Shown: positions 32,891 to 44,945 of the stretch, one piece after another | Layout of the letters: each line of letters opens with the position of its first letter | How positions within the stretch are numbered: the first letter of the stretch is position 1 | DNA from: Oopsacas minuta | Lineage: Eukaryota > Porifera > Hexactinellida > Lyssacinosida > Leucopsacidae | DNA: 64,000 nt | Direction: 5' to 3' | NCBI GenBank assembly: GCA_024704765.1 | Contig: JAKMXF010000317.1 | Location: forward strand, 248,160-312,159 | Position numbers and translations under genes: made by a program | Notes under the pieces: model-generated | Seen by the model: the letters and a program-made list of their open reading frames with translations, nothing else | Databases searched by the model: none | Told to the model about the DNA's origin: nothing

Positions 32891-35800
32891 CTAATTCCTG
32901 TGTTTCATGTTGTGAATATGCCAACTAATTTGGACTCGTAAACTATTATCAATACTTTGTTGTATTAATGCCATAAAATGAGAAGATGCTTCATCTGAAG
33001 ATAGATTTGGCGTTAATACATCTTTCAGATATGCAATGTCACTCTCACTGCGTAATTCAGGCATTCCAGTATATTTCATCATTGTAAAGAGAGTAATAAA
33101 CAAACTAGAATGTTTTCGAATAATTTGGTAAGCATCGACACACACTTTGGTAAAATATTTAAAATTATCACAACCAACTCCGCCTAGAACATGTATGAAA
33201 TCTGGTGTAAGAATAAAAGAAACGGGTTCCCTATCAATGCCGAATTTCCTTTTACGGTTACCCAAAAAATGTCCGAAATCAATATGAAACAAATTACCGT
33301 CTTCACAAACCATAATGTTGTCATTATGCCTATCTCCGATTCCCAAAATATAAGTAGCTACGCAATAACCTGCGCAAGAGTACAGAAATTTCTCTTTGGC
33401 CTTGTTTAGTTGCTCTTCTTCAGGGTTTAAATTTTGCAGCCAATTTAAAAGCACTTCTTTTTGAAAAGCTTCCAAAATATTGACTTTGGCTTCCCTCTGA
33501 ATGTTGCATACAGTGACAGCGCATTGTATAATTTCTATTATTCCCTCTTCAAATCCAGTAGAGAGGCAGCCATAAGGTATAAGGTGTAAATCTAATCCAT
33601 TTACCAACCAAATATTCTCCATTATTCGGAGCATTTGAATGATAAGCATATCTTGCCGTAGATCATCTCCAATTTTAACCAGGATCTTAATATTAGTAAA
33701 TTTGCTGAACGAATCGTTATTAAGGAACTCCAGCCATAAAGGCTTTTTCTTCGAATCCATAATTTTGACTTTAGAAACATCAACTTTATTAACAGATACA
33801 AGGGGATCATAAAAGGGGCAGAATTTTTCGGGAAGTTGAATTTGGGAAATATGATTGCGTATGTTTTCAACAGTATTAACCGTATCGTCGAGGAATTGAA
33901 AATTATACATCACTTTCCTATAGTTTTCTGTTACATTTTTAATAAAACTGACTTGTGAACTTAAACAGGATAGTAATTCGGAATCACAACCTTTCAGGTA
34001 CGCTTCTAATAAGATAGAAAATCTTTCTCTATATTGGCACGTTTCTATCTCAGAACGTAAATACCAAAAATAATAATGCCCAAATACTCTACAAGATAGA
34101 GCACGGTCTAGAAGTAGCTGGGACAACGGATTATCGTGAAAACATTCAAATTTGAGAACTTGAACTAGTTGAGGCAAATATAGGATAAGATCGCCATTTT
34201 TCATCGATTCAAGATACTTTGCTCCTAAATTTCTGACTTTCGCATCCGCGAATGTATAGCTCAATAAATTTAGAGCAATATCCAGAGTAATTGGAGACCA
34301 TCTGGAAAGTAAGTAATGACATTGTCCAATTTTGACAGGATCAGCCCAATTAATACTAAGTAGGTACATTGGAAGGGCGTAAGGCCTCTGGCTACAATAA
34401 AATGAATACTTTTGGAGAGTATCTTTTTCAGCACTTGTTAGAGTAGAAAAATGACCCTTTGATAATATACTTTCAATAATACATGACTCAGCTCCTGGAT
34501 CTAATTCAGGAGCAACAGTTTCATCAGTAAAAGAATCTATACGATATTTACATTCTACAGGATGTATATAGTCATCAAATTCTAATATTAGGATGGCAGA
34601 TTTTGAATTCTCTGGGTTAATAGTAGGAGATCCTGCAGTCTTTAAGTCAACACCGCTTTTCGCCCCATATAAATAATTTAAATCTGCATTGTTATTTCGG
34701 TTGTTTATTTCATCACTTGGCCATAGATCTAATTTCTTAATCCCAGTCTGGAGAATTTCTCTGTAATCAAATACCTGAAAATTTACAGATGACAAGATAA
34801 TATCTTTTGAAACTGTTGGGCAAGGTAAGTTTTCAGAATGCAAGACATTCTGATATTTTTCGCAAGTTCCTTTTAACCTAAAGTGTATGCGTGCTTCTCT
34901 TGGCAGATTTCTAGCTGGAATGCAAAATTGTGTCCATTCATTCCATCTTGGGTAATCAGAAATCGCCACATTATTAGTTCGTTTAGATTCGCACAATAAA
35001 ATCCCCCCATGCAATAGAAAAATTTCCATATATATATATGTGATGCCAGGAACAAAAGTGTGTAGATGATCAATACCATAAATTCGAATACGAAAAAAAT
35101 TTGGAATCTGATACAATGCAATATTGGCAACCTGAGAATGATGTTGTTCAGCTGGACTCTGGACACCAGAAATATTTGGAATATTCTCTTCACTAATATT
35201 GCAAGTTGAAGGAGAAAATGTAAAATTTTCTTTTGGTATTGCAATAAATTCAAGTATATTTTTTTCATTAATAATAGTTTTTTGTATACAAGAAAGGTAT
35301 AATAGAGGTTCCTTTCCGTGTAAAAAGTTTACCTTATGAAAAGTACGAAGGACAAATTGTTTGGAAGTAATTGTAGGTAAACCAAGTTTGTCAAAAAATT
35401 GTTCCAAAAGTATGTCTGGTGAAACAATATGTAAATTTATCTCCAGAATCTTTGTTCTGTAATCATTGTATACCTTAACATGACGTATACAAGGTGTGCT
35501 ATCAAAGAGATTGATGGTATTTGTTAAATATTGGCATTTGAAAACAATATGGATCCCTCTTTTGAATCGATCTTTTTCGAATATTATCAAACTTTCTTCG
35601 AGAAAAAGATATTTCGCTATTGTTTGTCAGATCAAAATTGTACAATCCAAAGGAGATAAGTGAACCAATAATTTGATCAGAGCGCCTTAGTTCATCAGAA
35701 ATAGCAGGATAAGAGCATTCTTCAATTTCATCTGTATCCACACATTTAAACAAGTTACTTTGTAACCATAATTCGATTTTGCAGTTAGAACGGAGCATTT

Positions 35801-36059
35801 CTGAAATGTAGAGATCGAATTTCAATATAAGATCCAAGTCAACCACGGATTGAGTGCAAGGATCTAAGACCATAAAATCATCGGATTCAGTGAATAAACC
35901 TTCATGATATAAGAGATTGATTTTTCTCTCTCGTTCTAACCTTGAAATCAAATCTTCAATAAAATCTCGTAATTAAAAATGTTTGGGTAAAATAGATCCA
36001 GGGAATTCCTGACCATCAGGAAAGATTAAAGTTATTGTCCGATAATCAACTGCCCAGAA
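32891..36059 (-). CDS. Class I phosphoinositide 3-kinase catalytic subunit (p110-like)
   Basis: It phosphorylates PI(4,5)P2 at the 3 position downstream of receptors and Ras. The uninterrupted 3' part (32891 to about 35560) gives, in its own numbering, a Ras-binding domain (about 45-120), C2 (165-300), helical domain (375-545) and kinase domain (600-899). Kinase landmarks are 'SKKKPLWL', 'KIGDDLRQDM', the catalytic loop 'GIGDRHNDNIM', 'HIDFGHFLG' and the basic class I activation loop 'KRKFG'. The N-terminal part is less tidy. 35502-35965 contains the adaptor-domain tail ('SFGLYNFDL', 'SFSRRKF') in another frame, so a 34-nt intron or a frameshift lies near 35580. A further piece ('FWAVDYRTITLIFPDG') is separated by a TAA that a 48-nt intron (36013-35966) would remove. 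The start codon is not identified. Confidence 0.88.
35966..36013 (-). other. Predicted 48-nt intron in p110 gene
   Basis: It runs from GTCAGG to TTACGAG, is a multiple of three and contains the only in-frame TAA between two matching pieces of the adaptor-binding region. The in-frame read-through also aligns fairly well with the family, so an internal stop mutation is the alternative. Confidence 0.4.
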
Positions 36060-36420
36060 TCAGGGGAAAAATCCATAATGAATAAAATTCTAATTGGTTA
36101 AACAAACCTAAGGTATATTCATACGAAGACAAATCGAAATGCGAAAAATTAGGTTTCTGGAAAGAAGGATAAATCTCGCTCACTAATTTTAGTTGGAAGG
36201 AAAAACCAGTTAACATCTATACTATTAACTTTAATTAGGAGCGCCCTCATCGTACTTCGTTTTTTGGCAAACGCCACTGTGCATCTCCCTAAAGGAGAGG
36301 AACTAATCGCCAAACGAGAAATAGAAGGATAGTCCGGGCTTATGGCGTATTGGCATCCTCTAAACAATAAGGAATATTACATAATATGGAAATTGTGTAA
36401 TTTGTTCAAATATAACAAAA
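36060..36420. repeat. NHL 3' flank repeat
   Basis: Bases 36230-36420 match 12555-12829. The site at 36413-36414 corresponds to the insertion point of the Helitron-like repeat at 12830 and is empty here. Confidence 0.65.
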
Positions 36421-36523
36421 TAGTTATCCTAAAGGAAACATATACAAAAGTATGAATACTAGTAAAATAGAAAAATATCAAAAAATATCAAAAAATATTG
36501 AGATGATGTAGACCATCACTTAA
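36421..36523 (-). pseudogene. 3' terminal fragment of an NHL gene
   Basis: About 100 bp match the last codons and 3' flank of NHL copy B (13378-13460), ending abruptly at 'gtagacc'. The downstream end of the NHL gene at 38.7 kb carries the same sequence inverted, so the two form inverted ends around 36421-38775. Confidence 0.65.
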
Positions 36524-36909
36524 GTGTTGCACATCCTGATATTTTACTCTTAAGAAGGCAAGAGTATCAAAATGATTATTGCAATTCAATATTCAGGGAT
36601 TTAATCTTCGGTGATATAATCTGGATACATCTTTCGTTCCCTTCTCTCTTTGGCTGGAAGGAATCTCACTAGTTCCCATATAATTTGGGAACTAGTGAGA
36701 CTCCTTTCCCGCGGGCGGCCCCGGATATTATTCGAGGTATTACGGTGTCGTGGGATTCTGAATTCATTATCCATCAATACTACAAAGTACAAAACTCTCT
36801 TTTAATTCAGCATCCATGGTCCTTCCTAAATGTTTCAATATTCTCCTCTGTGGTGATATTTGAGCTTAGTTCCGCTCAATATATCAGTAGTCCCCTTCCC
36901 AATATATGA

Positions 36910-37347
36910 GTAAGTGGGACTGGAAAAACAACTACGCCTCAAACAACTTTGCGTGGACTCGGACAATCATTCTACAATAAACCTCCTGGAGACCGCTGTT
37001 TTGACGGGTACTCGTTCGAACGAGTTGTTAAATTTGATGAGTTCACAGGGGCAGTACCATTACATCAATGGAACGCCGTTTGCTATCCAAGTCCCCCACT
37101 TCTCGAAGTTAAGGGAGCTAAGCTCCTTAATGCAGCATCGCACTATATCGTTTTGTCGAACCTCTCCATCGACCTATAGAACCACCAAATTAAGGGAGAA
37201 AAGCCACAGGAATGGGAGGCATACCGCAGACGGATAACTTCCTCCCATCACTTGAACCCCACTCCTAACTCTCTAGAAGCTACTATAGTTATTCGTAACA
37301 AGATTACAGAATTTGTTACTAGTTATATTTCTAATATTGATAATTGA
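36910..37347 (+). pseudogene. Endogenous CRESS-DNA-virus-type Rep relic, copy 2
   Basis: From 36910 to 37176 the helicase part is in one frame: Walker A 'SGTGKTTT' near 36913, Walker B 'VVKFDEFTG' near 37030, motif C 'IVLSNLS' near 37155. A TAG at 37177-37179 ends it. The same frame then continues with 'EWEAYRRRIT' near 37207 and runs to a TGA at 37347. Roughly 375 bp that encode the linker and N-terminal remains in copy 1 are missing. Viral-type helicase motifs with no nicking domain and a premature stop mark it as an inactive genomic fossil. Confidence 0.75.
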
Positions 37348-37884
37348 CCTTTAGTTACATTTGTATATTCCCATGAGTTGACATTTCTAATTGTTATGCG
37401 AGCAAAGGGAGGCGAAATTTAGAGTTTGCATATTGAGCCAAGGGATGACCTGTGGCACGAGATCTTGCCAGGGGGGGATTGCCCACTATGCCCCCCGTGG
37501 AGGCGTCCCTCGGGTTGACTTAGGAATGAGAAGGAATCCTATGAATATCTTGTGGGAAATAGGAACGATTCCCATGTGAGAAATCCCAAGTGGGAAAACC
37601 CAAAGAGAATTCTGTGTTAATGAGAATCAAAAGTAATTCCCATTTCAAACCTTAAGTGGCTCTATGTATCGCATGGGAGGACAAGTTAGGACTACTGGAT
37701 CAAATATTAATATAAGAATAGCGGAATATTCTGTATTCTACCTATATTCATTTAATTGTAGAAATTTGATATCTCTCTGTATAGGTATTTGTGTTGATTT
37801 GTATTTATAGTTAGAGCTCATTACTTACAGTCAAACAGATAAGTTATATTATTTGAAGTATTTCATAGTTACAGAACAGAACTA

Positions 37885-38727
37885 ATGGCTACAGCTAATC
37901 CTTTGGAGAGAATATTCTCTGTCGACTATAAGAGCAAGATACAACCTATAGTCAGTGTTTGTAAAAGGGGAAGGGGGCTAGAAAATCTTTATAGACCACA
38001 AGGAGTGACTATTGATAATTCTACTGGAGATATATATGTAGCAGATTACTTGAATAATTGTGTGAAAGTATTCGATTGTAATGGTAAGATTATGTATAAA
38101 TTTGGAGATGAGGAAGGAGAAGGAAAGTTGTATCGTCCAAATGGGTTAGCTATATGTAGAGATAGAATTATAATTTCACAGATTAGCGACTGTATTCTGA
38201 ATTATCAAGTGAATGGGAAGTTTATTTCTATAATAGGGAAACCTGGGAAAGGAGAATTGGAATTTAATAATCCTCGTGGTCTGGCATTTAATGAAGCTAA
38301 CGGAGAGTTATACATATGTGACTCTAATAATAATCGTATTCAGATACTGTCCCAGGAACTTACATACAAGACACAGTTTGGACAAGATAACCTCGAATCT
38401 CCTCTTGATGTTCAACTTACAAAAGAATTTATTTATATTCTAGATAAATCTATTCCTTGTTTTCATTTGTACAACTACAATCTCATTCTACATAAGAGTA
38501 TTATTTCTAGAGGATATAAATTACAGGTGTCTATTCCATATTTCTTCTATATTGACAATTCTAATAATATTCTTATTACAGATTATTCTTCTAACTCTAT
38601 TTCTATTTTCAACTCTCAATTAGAATTGATATACAAGATTTCATTAATTAATCCCACCGGTATTACAGTAGATAATAGAGGAAGAGTTATTGTAGTTTGT
38701 AATAGAGGTCATCTCAATATTTTTTGA
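37885..38727 (+). CDS. NHL-repeat beta-propeller protein, copy D
   Basis: A 280-residue uninterrupted propeller protein, nearly identical to copy B ('MATANPLERIFSVDYKSK' start, 'GVTIDNSTGDIYVADYLNN', 'ELYICDSNNNRIQILSQ', 'GITVDNRGRVIVVC'). The last blade is two residues shorter. Both duplicates have kept full open frames while the adjoining Rep relic decayed, which suggests either recent duplication or selection on the NHL protein. No domain other than NHL is visible. Its own upstream region (37735-37884) is shared with the other family members and probably carries the promoter. Confidence 0.8.
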   Translation: MATANPLERIFSVDYKSKIQPIVSVCKRGRGLENLYRPQGVTIDNSTGDIYVADYLNNCVKVFDCNGKIMYKFGDEEGEGKLYRPNGLAICRDRIIISQISDCILNYQVNGKFISIIGKPGKGELEFNNPRGLAFNEANGELYICDSNNNRIQILSQELTYKTQFGQDNLESPLDVQLTKEFIYILDKSIPCFHLYNYNLILHKSIISRGYKLQVSIPYFFYIDNSNNILITDYSSNSISIFNSQLELIYKISLINPTGITVDNRGRVIVVCNRGHLNIF

Positions 38728-38779
38728 TATTTTTCTATTTTACTAGTATTCATACTTTTGTATATGTTTCCTTTAGGAT

Positions 38780-41473
38780 CAGGGTTCTATCTAGGATTTT
38801 AAATTTGGGGGGGAAGCTTTGAAATCCTTAGTACCCAATTATCAAAATATTATAACCTTGAAGTAAACACCAAACATTTAATCTAATTCTTAATAATGAA
38901 GATTTCTATCGTTAGTAAAACATGAAAGGGTCGCTCATAAATTGATTTTTCTAATTTTCATTCCTTTATAATGCTCCAATACTGCCTCTAAATTTTCATC
39001 AGATAGGTGATCGGAACCTTCAATACATATGCGCATACAATAATCAAGTGTCTCTTCACTCATTCGGCTGCGAAGTCTCGTTTTTATTAATTTCATATTG
39101 CTGAAACTCCTTTCGACTGTGGCTGTTGTCACTGGTAATACTTCCAAAATAGCGGCTATCTTTGCCAAGTTTGGAAATGCAGCATATATCTCTCCATTCC
39201 CCAGCAGTCTTGAGAGTACAAATTGTAAGGACCTACCTTTGTACTGTAGGAAAATTAAGCGTCGAAACAATTTCCACTCTGACTCAGTTTCTTTAGCTTC
39301 GATGTCAGGCTGTGATATACCTTCATCTCCTCCTACATTGATCCTTTGTTCTACACTATAAAAATCCGTGAGTGTCTTAATCTGTTCCATTCCGTACTTT
39401 GATAATTCTTCTTCTGTCCAGGAAGATGGCGAGGGTCAAAAACAGACATGGCTGAAATGAGTTCAGTAGACTCCATCCGGACATTAATATGATCTATGAC
39501 ACTTTGGAGGTATGGTCGATACACCTTGTGAAGAAATTCACTCTTCTCTTCTTCCAATACCACGATGTGTTTCTCTCCTAATTGAGCATCATCAGTAAAA
39601 ACCAAAGAATGTTCCTTGAACCATGTGCTGCTTGTTACATCTTCTTTGAGCTCCAACAGCCGTTTAGTAGTACTAGCAACCATCGATGGCACACTCGCAA
39701 GATCAATATCTTTGGCTTGTAGACTTCCTTGCAATTTCGCTACGATATGAAGAACATCTGATAGCATGTAAATACATGCGACAGTCTTGTACTTCAATAA
39801 GAGAGTTGCAATTCCATGTGATTCTGCATCCCCAGTTTCTGCGTATATCTCTTCAAATGTACTGACCAAAGCTGGTAAAATCCGTCGCACAACAGACACA
39901 GCTCTCTCACGGGCTAACCACCGAGTATCACTAGGCTTCTGCATTTTGATTTCAGGAGCCTGAAGTTCAGCTTGAATCTCAGCAAGTTTCTCAGCTTTTT
40001 TGGGAGAAAAGTGAAAAGCCTTCCAGATTGTTAATAGTGTACCCAAAACTCTCTTCACTACTGTATGTTCTGATGCAGCATTTAATACAGCAAGTTGAAG
40101 CTTATGGCAGCGACAGTGCACATAGATAGAGCTTGGTGCATGTAATCTTAGCCGTATTTGAACACCACTTCTGTGACCCGACATAGTATTTGTACCATCA
40201 AAACCAAGTCCACGCATCTTATCAAAACAAATGTCTTTGGAATGAAGAAAAGTTCGAAGGTAACAAGCGATCGCTTGAGCATTTTTCTCCTTCGCATGCA
40301 AAATTCCAAGAAAATGTTCTACTGGTTTATTATCTTCTATTCAACGTGCACATACTGACAACTCTTCTTGTGATGCTACATCCGTACTTTCATCTGCCAT
40401 TAATGAATAATATGGGCTAGCACTGAGACTGGTGATGATCCTCTTCTCGAGTACATTGCTAATACTTGAGAGAAGTTCCACTATTGTGGTATATGATTCA
40501 TATGTCGCATTGTGTGGACACTTCTCTCTGTGAGATTTCAGTATGATGCCCCATTCTCAATTTGTAAAGTAATGAGGTTTTCAAATGTAGTTGTATGGGG
40601 GATATGATGCTTAACCAAGAAATATAAGGATCGGATAAGCTTTTTCATAATGTCACGGTTCTGTTTCTTCTCCTCCGCAGTGGCTGCTTACAATTGTTCC
40701 ATTACATTACCATGTTCCTCTGTTGATTGAGACATAACCATCTTTCGATCGCTGCTGCGTGCCAATCAGATTTCTCATGTTGTATTAGCAAACTTTTCGC
40801 CTTCACCCAATTGTTTATAGGTCTTGTCACCCATGCACCTCTCGCTTGTACCGATGATTTACCATGGACCTTACAAATCGTACACACCATACCATTTTGG
40901 GATGAATCGTAGTCCATCCAAGTATATTCATTCTTCCAAGTAGGATTATAAACTAAGTTGTCCTTGTAGGCTCGCATTTTTTTGGCTGTTTTAGAAGCGC
41001 ATGGAGTAGAAACAATCGTATCTTCCTCTGGTGGTTGTGGTTCAGACTCAGATATATTGTTGCAATCCGAAATATTTCTTTTAGTTCCTCGAATGATAAC
41101 AAATTTGTCCATGTGGTAACACTGGGTTAATCAATTATTACCTATGTGAAGTTAACAAAAAGAATTTTTTCCGCTGTATTATACCTCAAGAATTCGTACA
41201 TCACTAATATATAGGCGGCTGGATAGTGGGAAGCTGTACTTTCCAACATATGTTATTATTTCGCAGTTGCAAATTGTATGAAATGTGATTCAGGTTTCCC
41301 ACATATTATTTATTTACACTTCAAATAGTATTTTCACAATGAATTGATATTCTAATAATTTATCCATTGAATAATATATTCGATTAATAGTACATTTTAT
41401 AAGATTTTTGGGGGGGAAGTTGAAGAGTTTGGGGAGGAAGCTTCCCCCCACCCCCCCAGTAGATAGAACCCTG
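38780..41473 (-). mobile_element. hAT element with decayed transposase
   Basis: The termini are inverted: 'CAGGGTTCTATCTA' at the left, the same inverted at the right end, each followed inward by a G-rich run and 'gaagctt'. CAGGGTT ends are usual for hAT. The expected 8-bp target duplication is not visible ('tttaggat' left, 'gcagtgct' right), so one flank has probably been rearranged. Confidence 0.8.
38935..41112 (-). pseudogene. hAT transposase (ZNF862/ZMYM-like), broken
   Basis: The N-terminal part (40702-41112) has a TTF/BED-type zinc finger around 'MVCTICKVHGKSS' and 'HEKSDWH'. The middle (39351-40420) holds the hAT catalytic region with 'ADESTDVASQEELSVC' upstream and 'GFDGTNTMSGHRSGVQ'. 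The end (38935-39390) holds the hAT C-terminal dimerisation segment 'LPVTTATVERSFSNMKLIKTRLRS'. Stops near 40340 and 40690 and a frameshift near 39400 separate the parts. Length and order are otherwise complete. Confidence 0.85.
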
Positions 41474-42678
41474 GCAGTGCTTACCACCTTTATTCTGTCA
41501 TGGTCAAAATGCACTCTCTGGTTATATTGGTAGCGCAATAATATACAACAAGTTATCTTCAAAGTATCATTGATCTTTGAGATTGTGAGCTACAATTATT
41601 TAGTATATGTGGCCAACATATTGAGAATCCGATGCATTATCACTCACTTCCTCATAGTGATATGAACAGATTTTACTTGGAATGGATTCCAAGAGATGTA
41701 TATCATACAATGCGAAATATACTATAATTATCGGTAAGTAGTCCAATAGAAATCGACAACAACGAAAAATGGCTGTACCCTGACATTTTAGATAACAAGC
41801 AAGTTTTAGCTCAAAAACTTTTGTATTCATGCCTAAAATGCATGTCTAAATTCTACCAAATTCAACCTTTTGAGGGTGGAAAGTTATTTTCTGGGATTTT
41901 AAATAGCGGCTGTATAATTCGTCTGTACATCCTTCAAGCGATAAACTCTTCAAAGAACATCGAAGCAACCTGTTTTTGCCTAGTAACGCAGGAATGTAAT
42001 AACTTTCCATTCTCGAACGTTTTGTGTCTAGTTATACACATGTCGACCCTCTTAATATCGACCCCAGCGGTCCCTCAATTATTTGATATTTCTTGCATAT
42101 TTATCATGAATACACGATGTTCTGTTCTGTAAAGAATACTTAGTTTTGAATTGATTTCTTCTCGTAGGCGTAGATCTCTGTACCTGGCCTAAATATTTAT
42201 GCTAAAATGCCGAGAAAAATTGATTTGTCTTTATTACCGACATATCATTATTAAGCCTAAAAGATTTGCATGTGGATATGCAATATTCTATGCGATGGGA
42301 AGTCGGTTGATTGTCTCAAACTATCACATATATTCGTTTGGGGCAATCAACAGACTTCTCAATGTATAGAATAGCAATTATCTCCATGCAAACGAGTTAT
42401 CTTCGGGATTAATCAAAAGTTGTAGTTAATATAGACCAGAGCTTCTTAAGCTGGGGGGAAATCTCACAATTTCTGGGAGAGGCTGGGTTCAATGGAAATA
42501 TGCATAGTCGTTATTAGATCACATTCTGCATTCACCAGAGCATTAAGGGCTCCTCATTTTCTCACACATTCACTCCTACCATGAAAAGGAGCGCACTGCC
42601 GCTCCGCTCCTGAAAATGGAGGGCAATCCAATTCCGCTCCCACTCATTCGCCCAGAGTTACATTAGATGTGTATTATA
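41474..42678. other. Intergenic, long imperfect inverted repeat
   Basis: No gene is supported. 42262-42400 forms an imperfect inverted repeat with arms of about 60 bp ('gcatgtggatatgcaat' against 'tctccatgcaaacg'; 'gggaagtcggttgattg' against 'caatcaacagacttctc'), probably an old MITE. Confidence 0.45.
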
Positions 42679-42831
42679 CAGTAGAACTCGGATAAGACGT
42701 ACCCCCTCGCGAAACAGAAATTAGTACGTCTTAACCGAGTGTACGTCTTATCCGAATATGTTTGCATTACTAATAATGATGACTGATATTTTGGGATGTA
42801 AGAAATAGTACGTCTTATCCGAGTTCTACTG
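42679..42831. mobile_element. 153-bp MITE, CAGTAGAACTCGG family
   Basis: Termini 'CAGTAGAACTCGGATAAGAC' and its inverse are flanked by TA. The 'acgtcttatccga' motif also repeats internally. Same family as 5467-5561. Confidence 0.8.
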
Positions 42832-44246
42832 TAGATAATATTCAGTGCCGAATTGGACAAATATACATCCGGGAAATTGCTAAACTTTTTCAACAAATAC
42901 TTGCGTATGTATGTTGTGAATTATCAAAAGTGTCTCAGGCTTCCAGCAACCACCTTTTCTAGGCAGAATATTGAATTCTTTGTAGAATGTGGACGAAATC
43001 TGTAAATTGTTGCCAATTAATTTAGACTGCGAGCTCCGGTATTCCAGCTCCTTCATAAATGGGGCGCGGTCAACTTTCCGTCCCTAATTCATAAATCGCA
43101 TCGATTTCTTCATTATTCAATATTTCATTCATTATTTGAAAATTTTATAAAAAATTACATTCGAAACTATTCCCTACTACGATAAATAATATGGTTAATA
43201 ACCAACTACAATTCAGGGGTTTCATTGTGTTGCATCTATTTCTTCATCATGTATTCCATATTTCATTCATTATTATTTAAATTTTCAGCCGTAATATTTC
43301 AAATTCGAAATAATGAATAATGAATCGCCCACCCCCATGCTCATTAGATTCTTATTTAGTGGGAAAATATCTATTTAATTGGAGTGGCCTAAATATACTT
43401 CCATCCTTTTACATGTTTGAATAATTCTCCACTCACTAGTTTATTCGCTTAGTTTGGATAACCGATAATGCAGTGTAGGTCATTGGACTTCTCACTAAGA
43501 CTTGACTTACTAATTGAAATTTTCGCTTCTGATTTCCTACAAGTTGAGAATTGTGTTTTTTCATTGATTTTATGTAAAATTGAAGAAAGAGTCCAATTAT
43601 TGTTATGTATCAAATTTCCATGATTCTAGGTTTTCGAATACGCACCTCACCACCACCACCACCACCACCACCACCACCCTGTCTCCTTTTATTTCAACAC
43701 TTAGTTTCAAGCTTCTCAACTCTCACTATTTTCGGCTATATTGACTACGTCTTTTTATATAATTTTGTATCTTTCTAAATCGACTGTTCATTCAATATAA
43801 ATTCAGCAACTCTTAGGTTGATAATGGATAATCCCCACATTCTCTGATTATCCACCTGTTTGTACAATTAGGTGGGAAAACAATAGTTTCTTGTCTTCAA
43901 TTTGTTTGTTGATATTCTATTGTTCGAGTTAACCAAAATTCAAGTATCTCACCTGTGATTTTCTTTCAAGGGTTATAATCCGTATTCCTTTCTACTTAGA
44001 TATGGATTAGCTACCAAACGCTACTGAAATGATTCAGTGTCAGTTCTTGCATATCAATTATCCTATAGGAATTATGTCGTATTAGGCTTCTGATAAGGTG
44101 ACACCTTTGATATAAGGGCTTCCATCTATGCTCATATAATAAGTAGATTATATCCTAATTAAATAAACTTAACCTATGCCTAAACTATCTTAAGCAAATC
44201 TAAACACGCTATATATTGTAATTATAACATAGGTTTATATTGAACT
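42832..44246. other. Intergenic with CAC microsatellite
   Basis: 42986-43105 is the dispersed repeat shared with 18303-18420. 43648-43678 is an uninterrupted (CAC)n run of about ten units. No gene is seen. The last about 200 bp would hold the promoter of the IGFBP-like gene. Confidence 0.5.
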
Positions 44247-44945
44247 ATGATTAAATGTTTGAGTCTGTTGGTTATTGGAAGTATTTTCTTTTGCCTTATT
44301 CAAATATCTCTCTCAATTAGTTGCAATACATGTACATTAGACAGGTGCCCAAATGTTACATGTCCCGGTTCAACCTACAAGGATTATTGTAATTGTTGTG
44401 ATGTTTGCAGTCAACAAACCGATATGGTTTGTGGAGGCCCTTGGAACATTTTAGGAAAATGTGAAACTGGATTAATTTGTAGAAGAAATGTAACTCTTCC
44501 AAGAAATGTTGAAATCAGTCCAGGAATCTGTGTAAATCCAGAAATGCGAAATCGCTGTGGCACTTATGGATGTGCCCCTTTATGTTCACCGTTATTTTGT
44601 AGAGGAGACGATTATCTAAATAAGGTGTGTTCTACTAATGGGTTTTTGAAAGATGAAAATGAAAATACTTATCCGATTGCTGAAGTGATAAGACCTTGTC
44701 AGGGTAGTTGCCAAAAAACAACTTGCGGATCTTGTCATCTCATTCGTAAACCAAAATGTGAACCTTGTGGCTGTAATGATGCGCCGATTTGTTTCCAAAA
44801 TTACAGTAAGTGTATGAGAGCTCATAGATGTCGAGGAAATCTTAGTAGAGGAGTAAATTGCCACTTTAATGCAAAGAACAACATTAATTCTGATAGTTTC
44901 TATATATTTAAATGTATGATTCCACCTTGTCCATTATCTAATTAA
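44247..44945 (+). CDS. Secreted cysteine-rich protein with IGFBP-like domain
   Basis: The protein has 232 residues. Residues 1-24 are a typical signal peptide ('LSLLVIGSIFFCLIQISL'). Residues 26-95 have the cysteine pattern of an insulin-like growth factor binding protein N-terminal domain, including 'CNCCDVC' and 'GKCETGLIC'. The remaining 130 residues contain many further cysteines (for instance 'TTCGSCHLIRKPKCEPCGC') in a pattern I do not recognise. It is probably an extracellular or matrix protein; growth-factor binding is not implied by the domain alone. Single exon, intact, clear ATG. Neighbours are repeats only. Confidence 0.75.
   Translation: MIKCLSLLVIGSIFFCLIQISLSISCNTCTLDRCPNVTCPGSTYKDYCNCCDVCSQQTDMVCGGPWNILGKCETGLICRRNVTLPRNVEISPGICVNPEMRNRCGTYGCAPLCSPLFCRGDDYLNKVCSTNGFLKDENENTYPIAEVIRPCQGSCQKTTCGSCHLIRKPKCEPCGCNDAPICFQNYSKCMRAHRCRGNLSRGVNCHFNAKNNINSDSFYIFKCMIPPCPLSN

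Larger units (their letters stand above)
36525..38775 (+). repeat. Segmental duplication, copy 2 (Rep relic + NHL gene)
   Basis: Inverted counterpart of 13377-15987. It contains the imperfect palindrome at about 36656-36709, the shortened Rep relic, the GC-rich spacer and an intact NHL gene. A hAT element abuts its 3' end at 38780. Confidence 0.85.
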
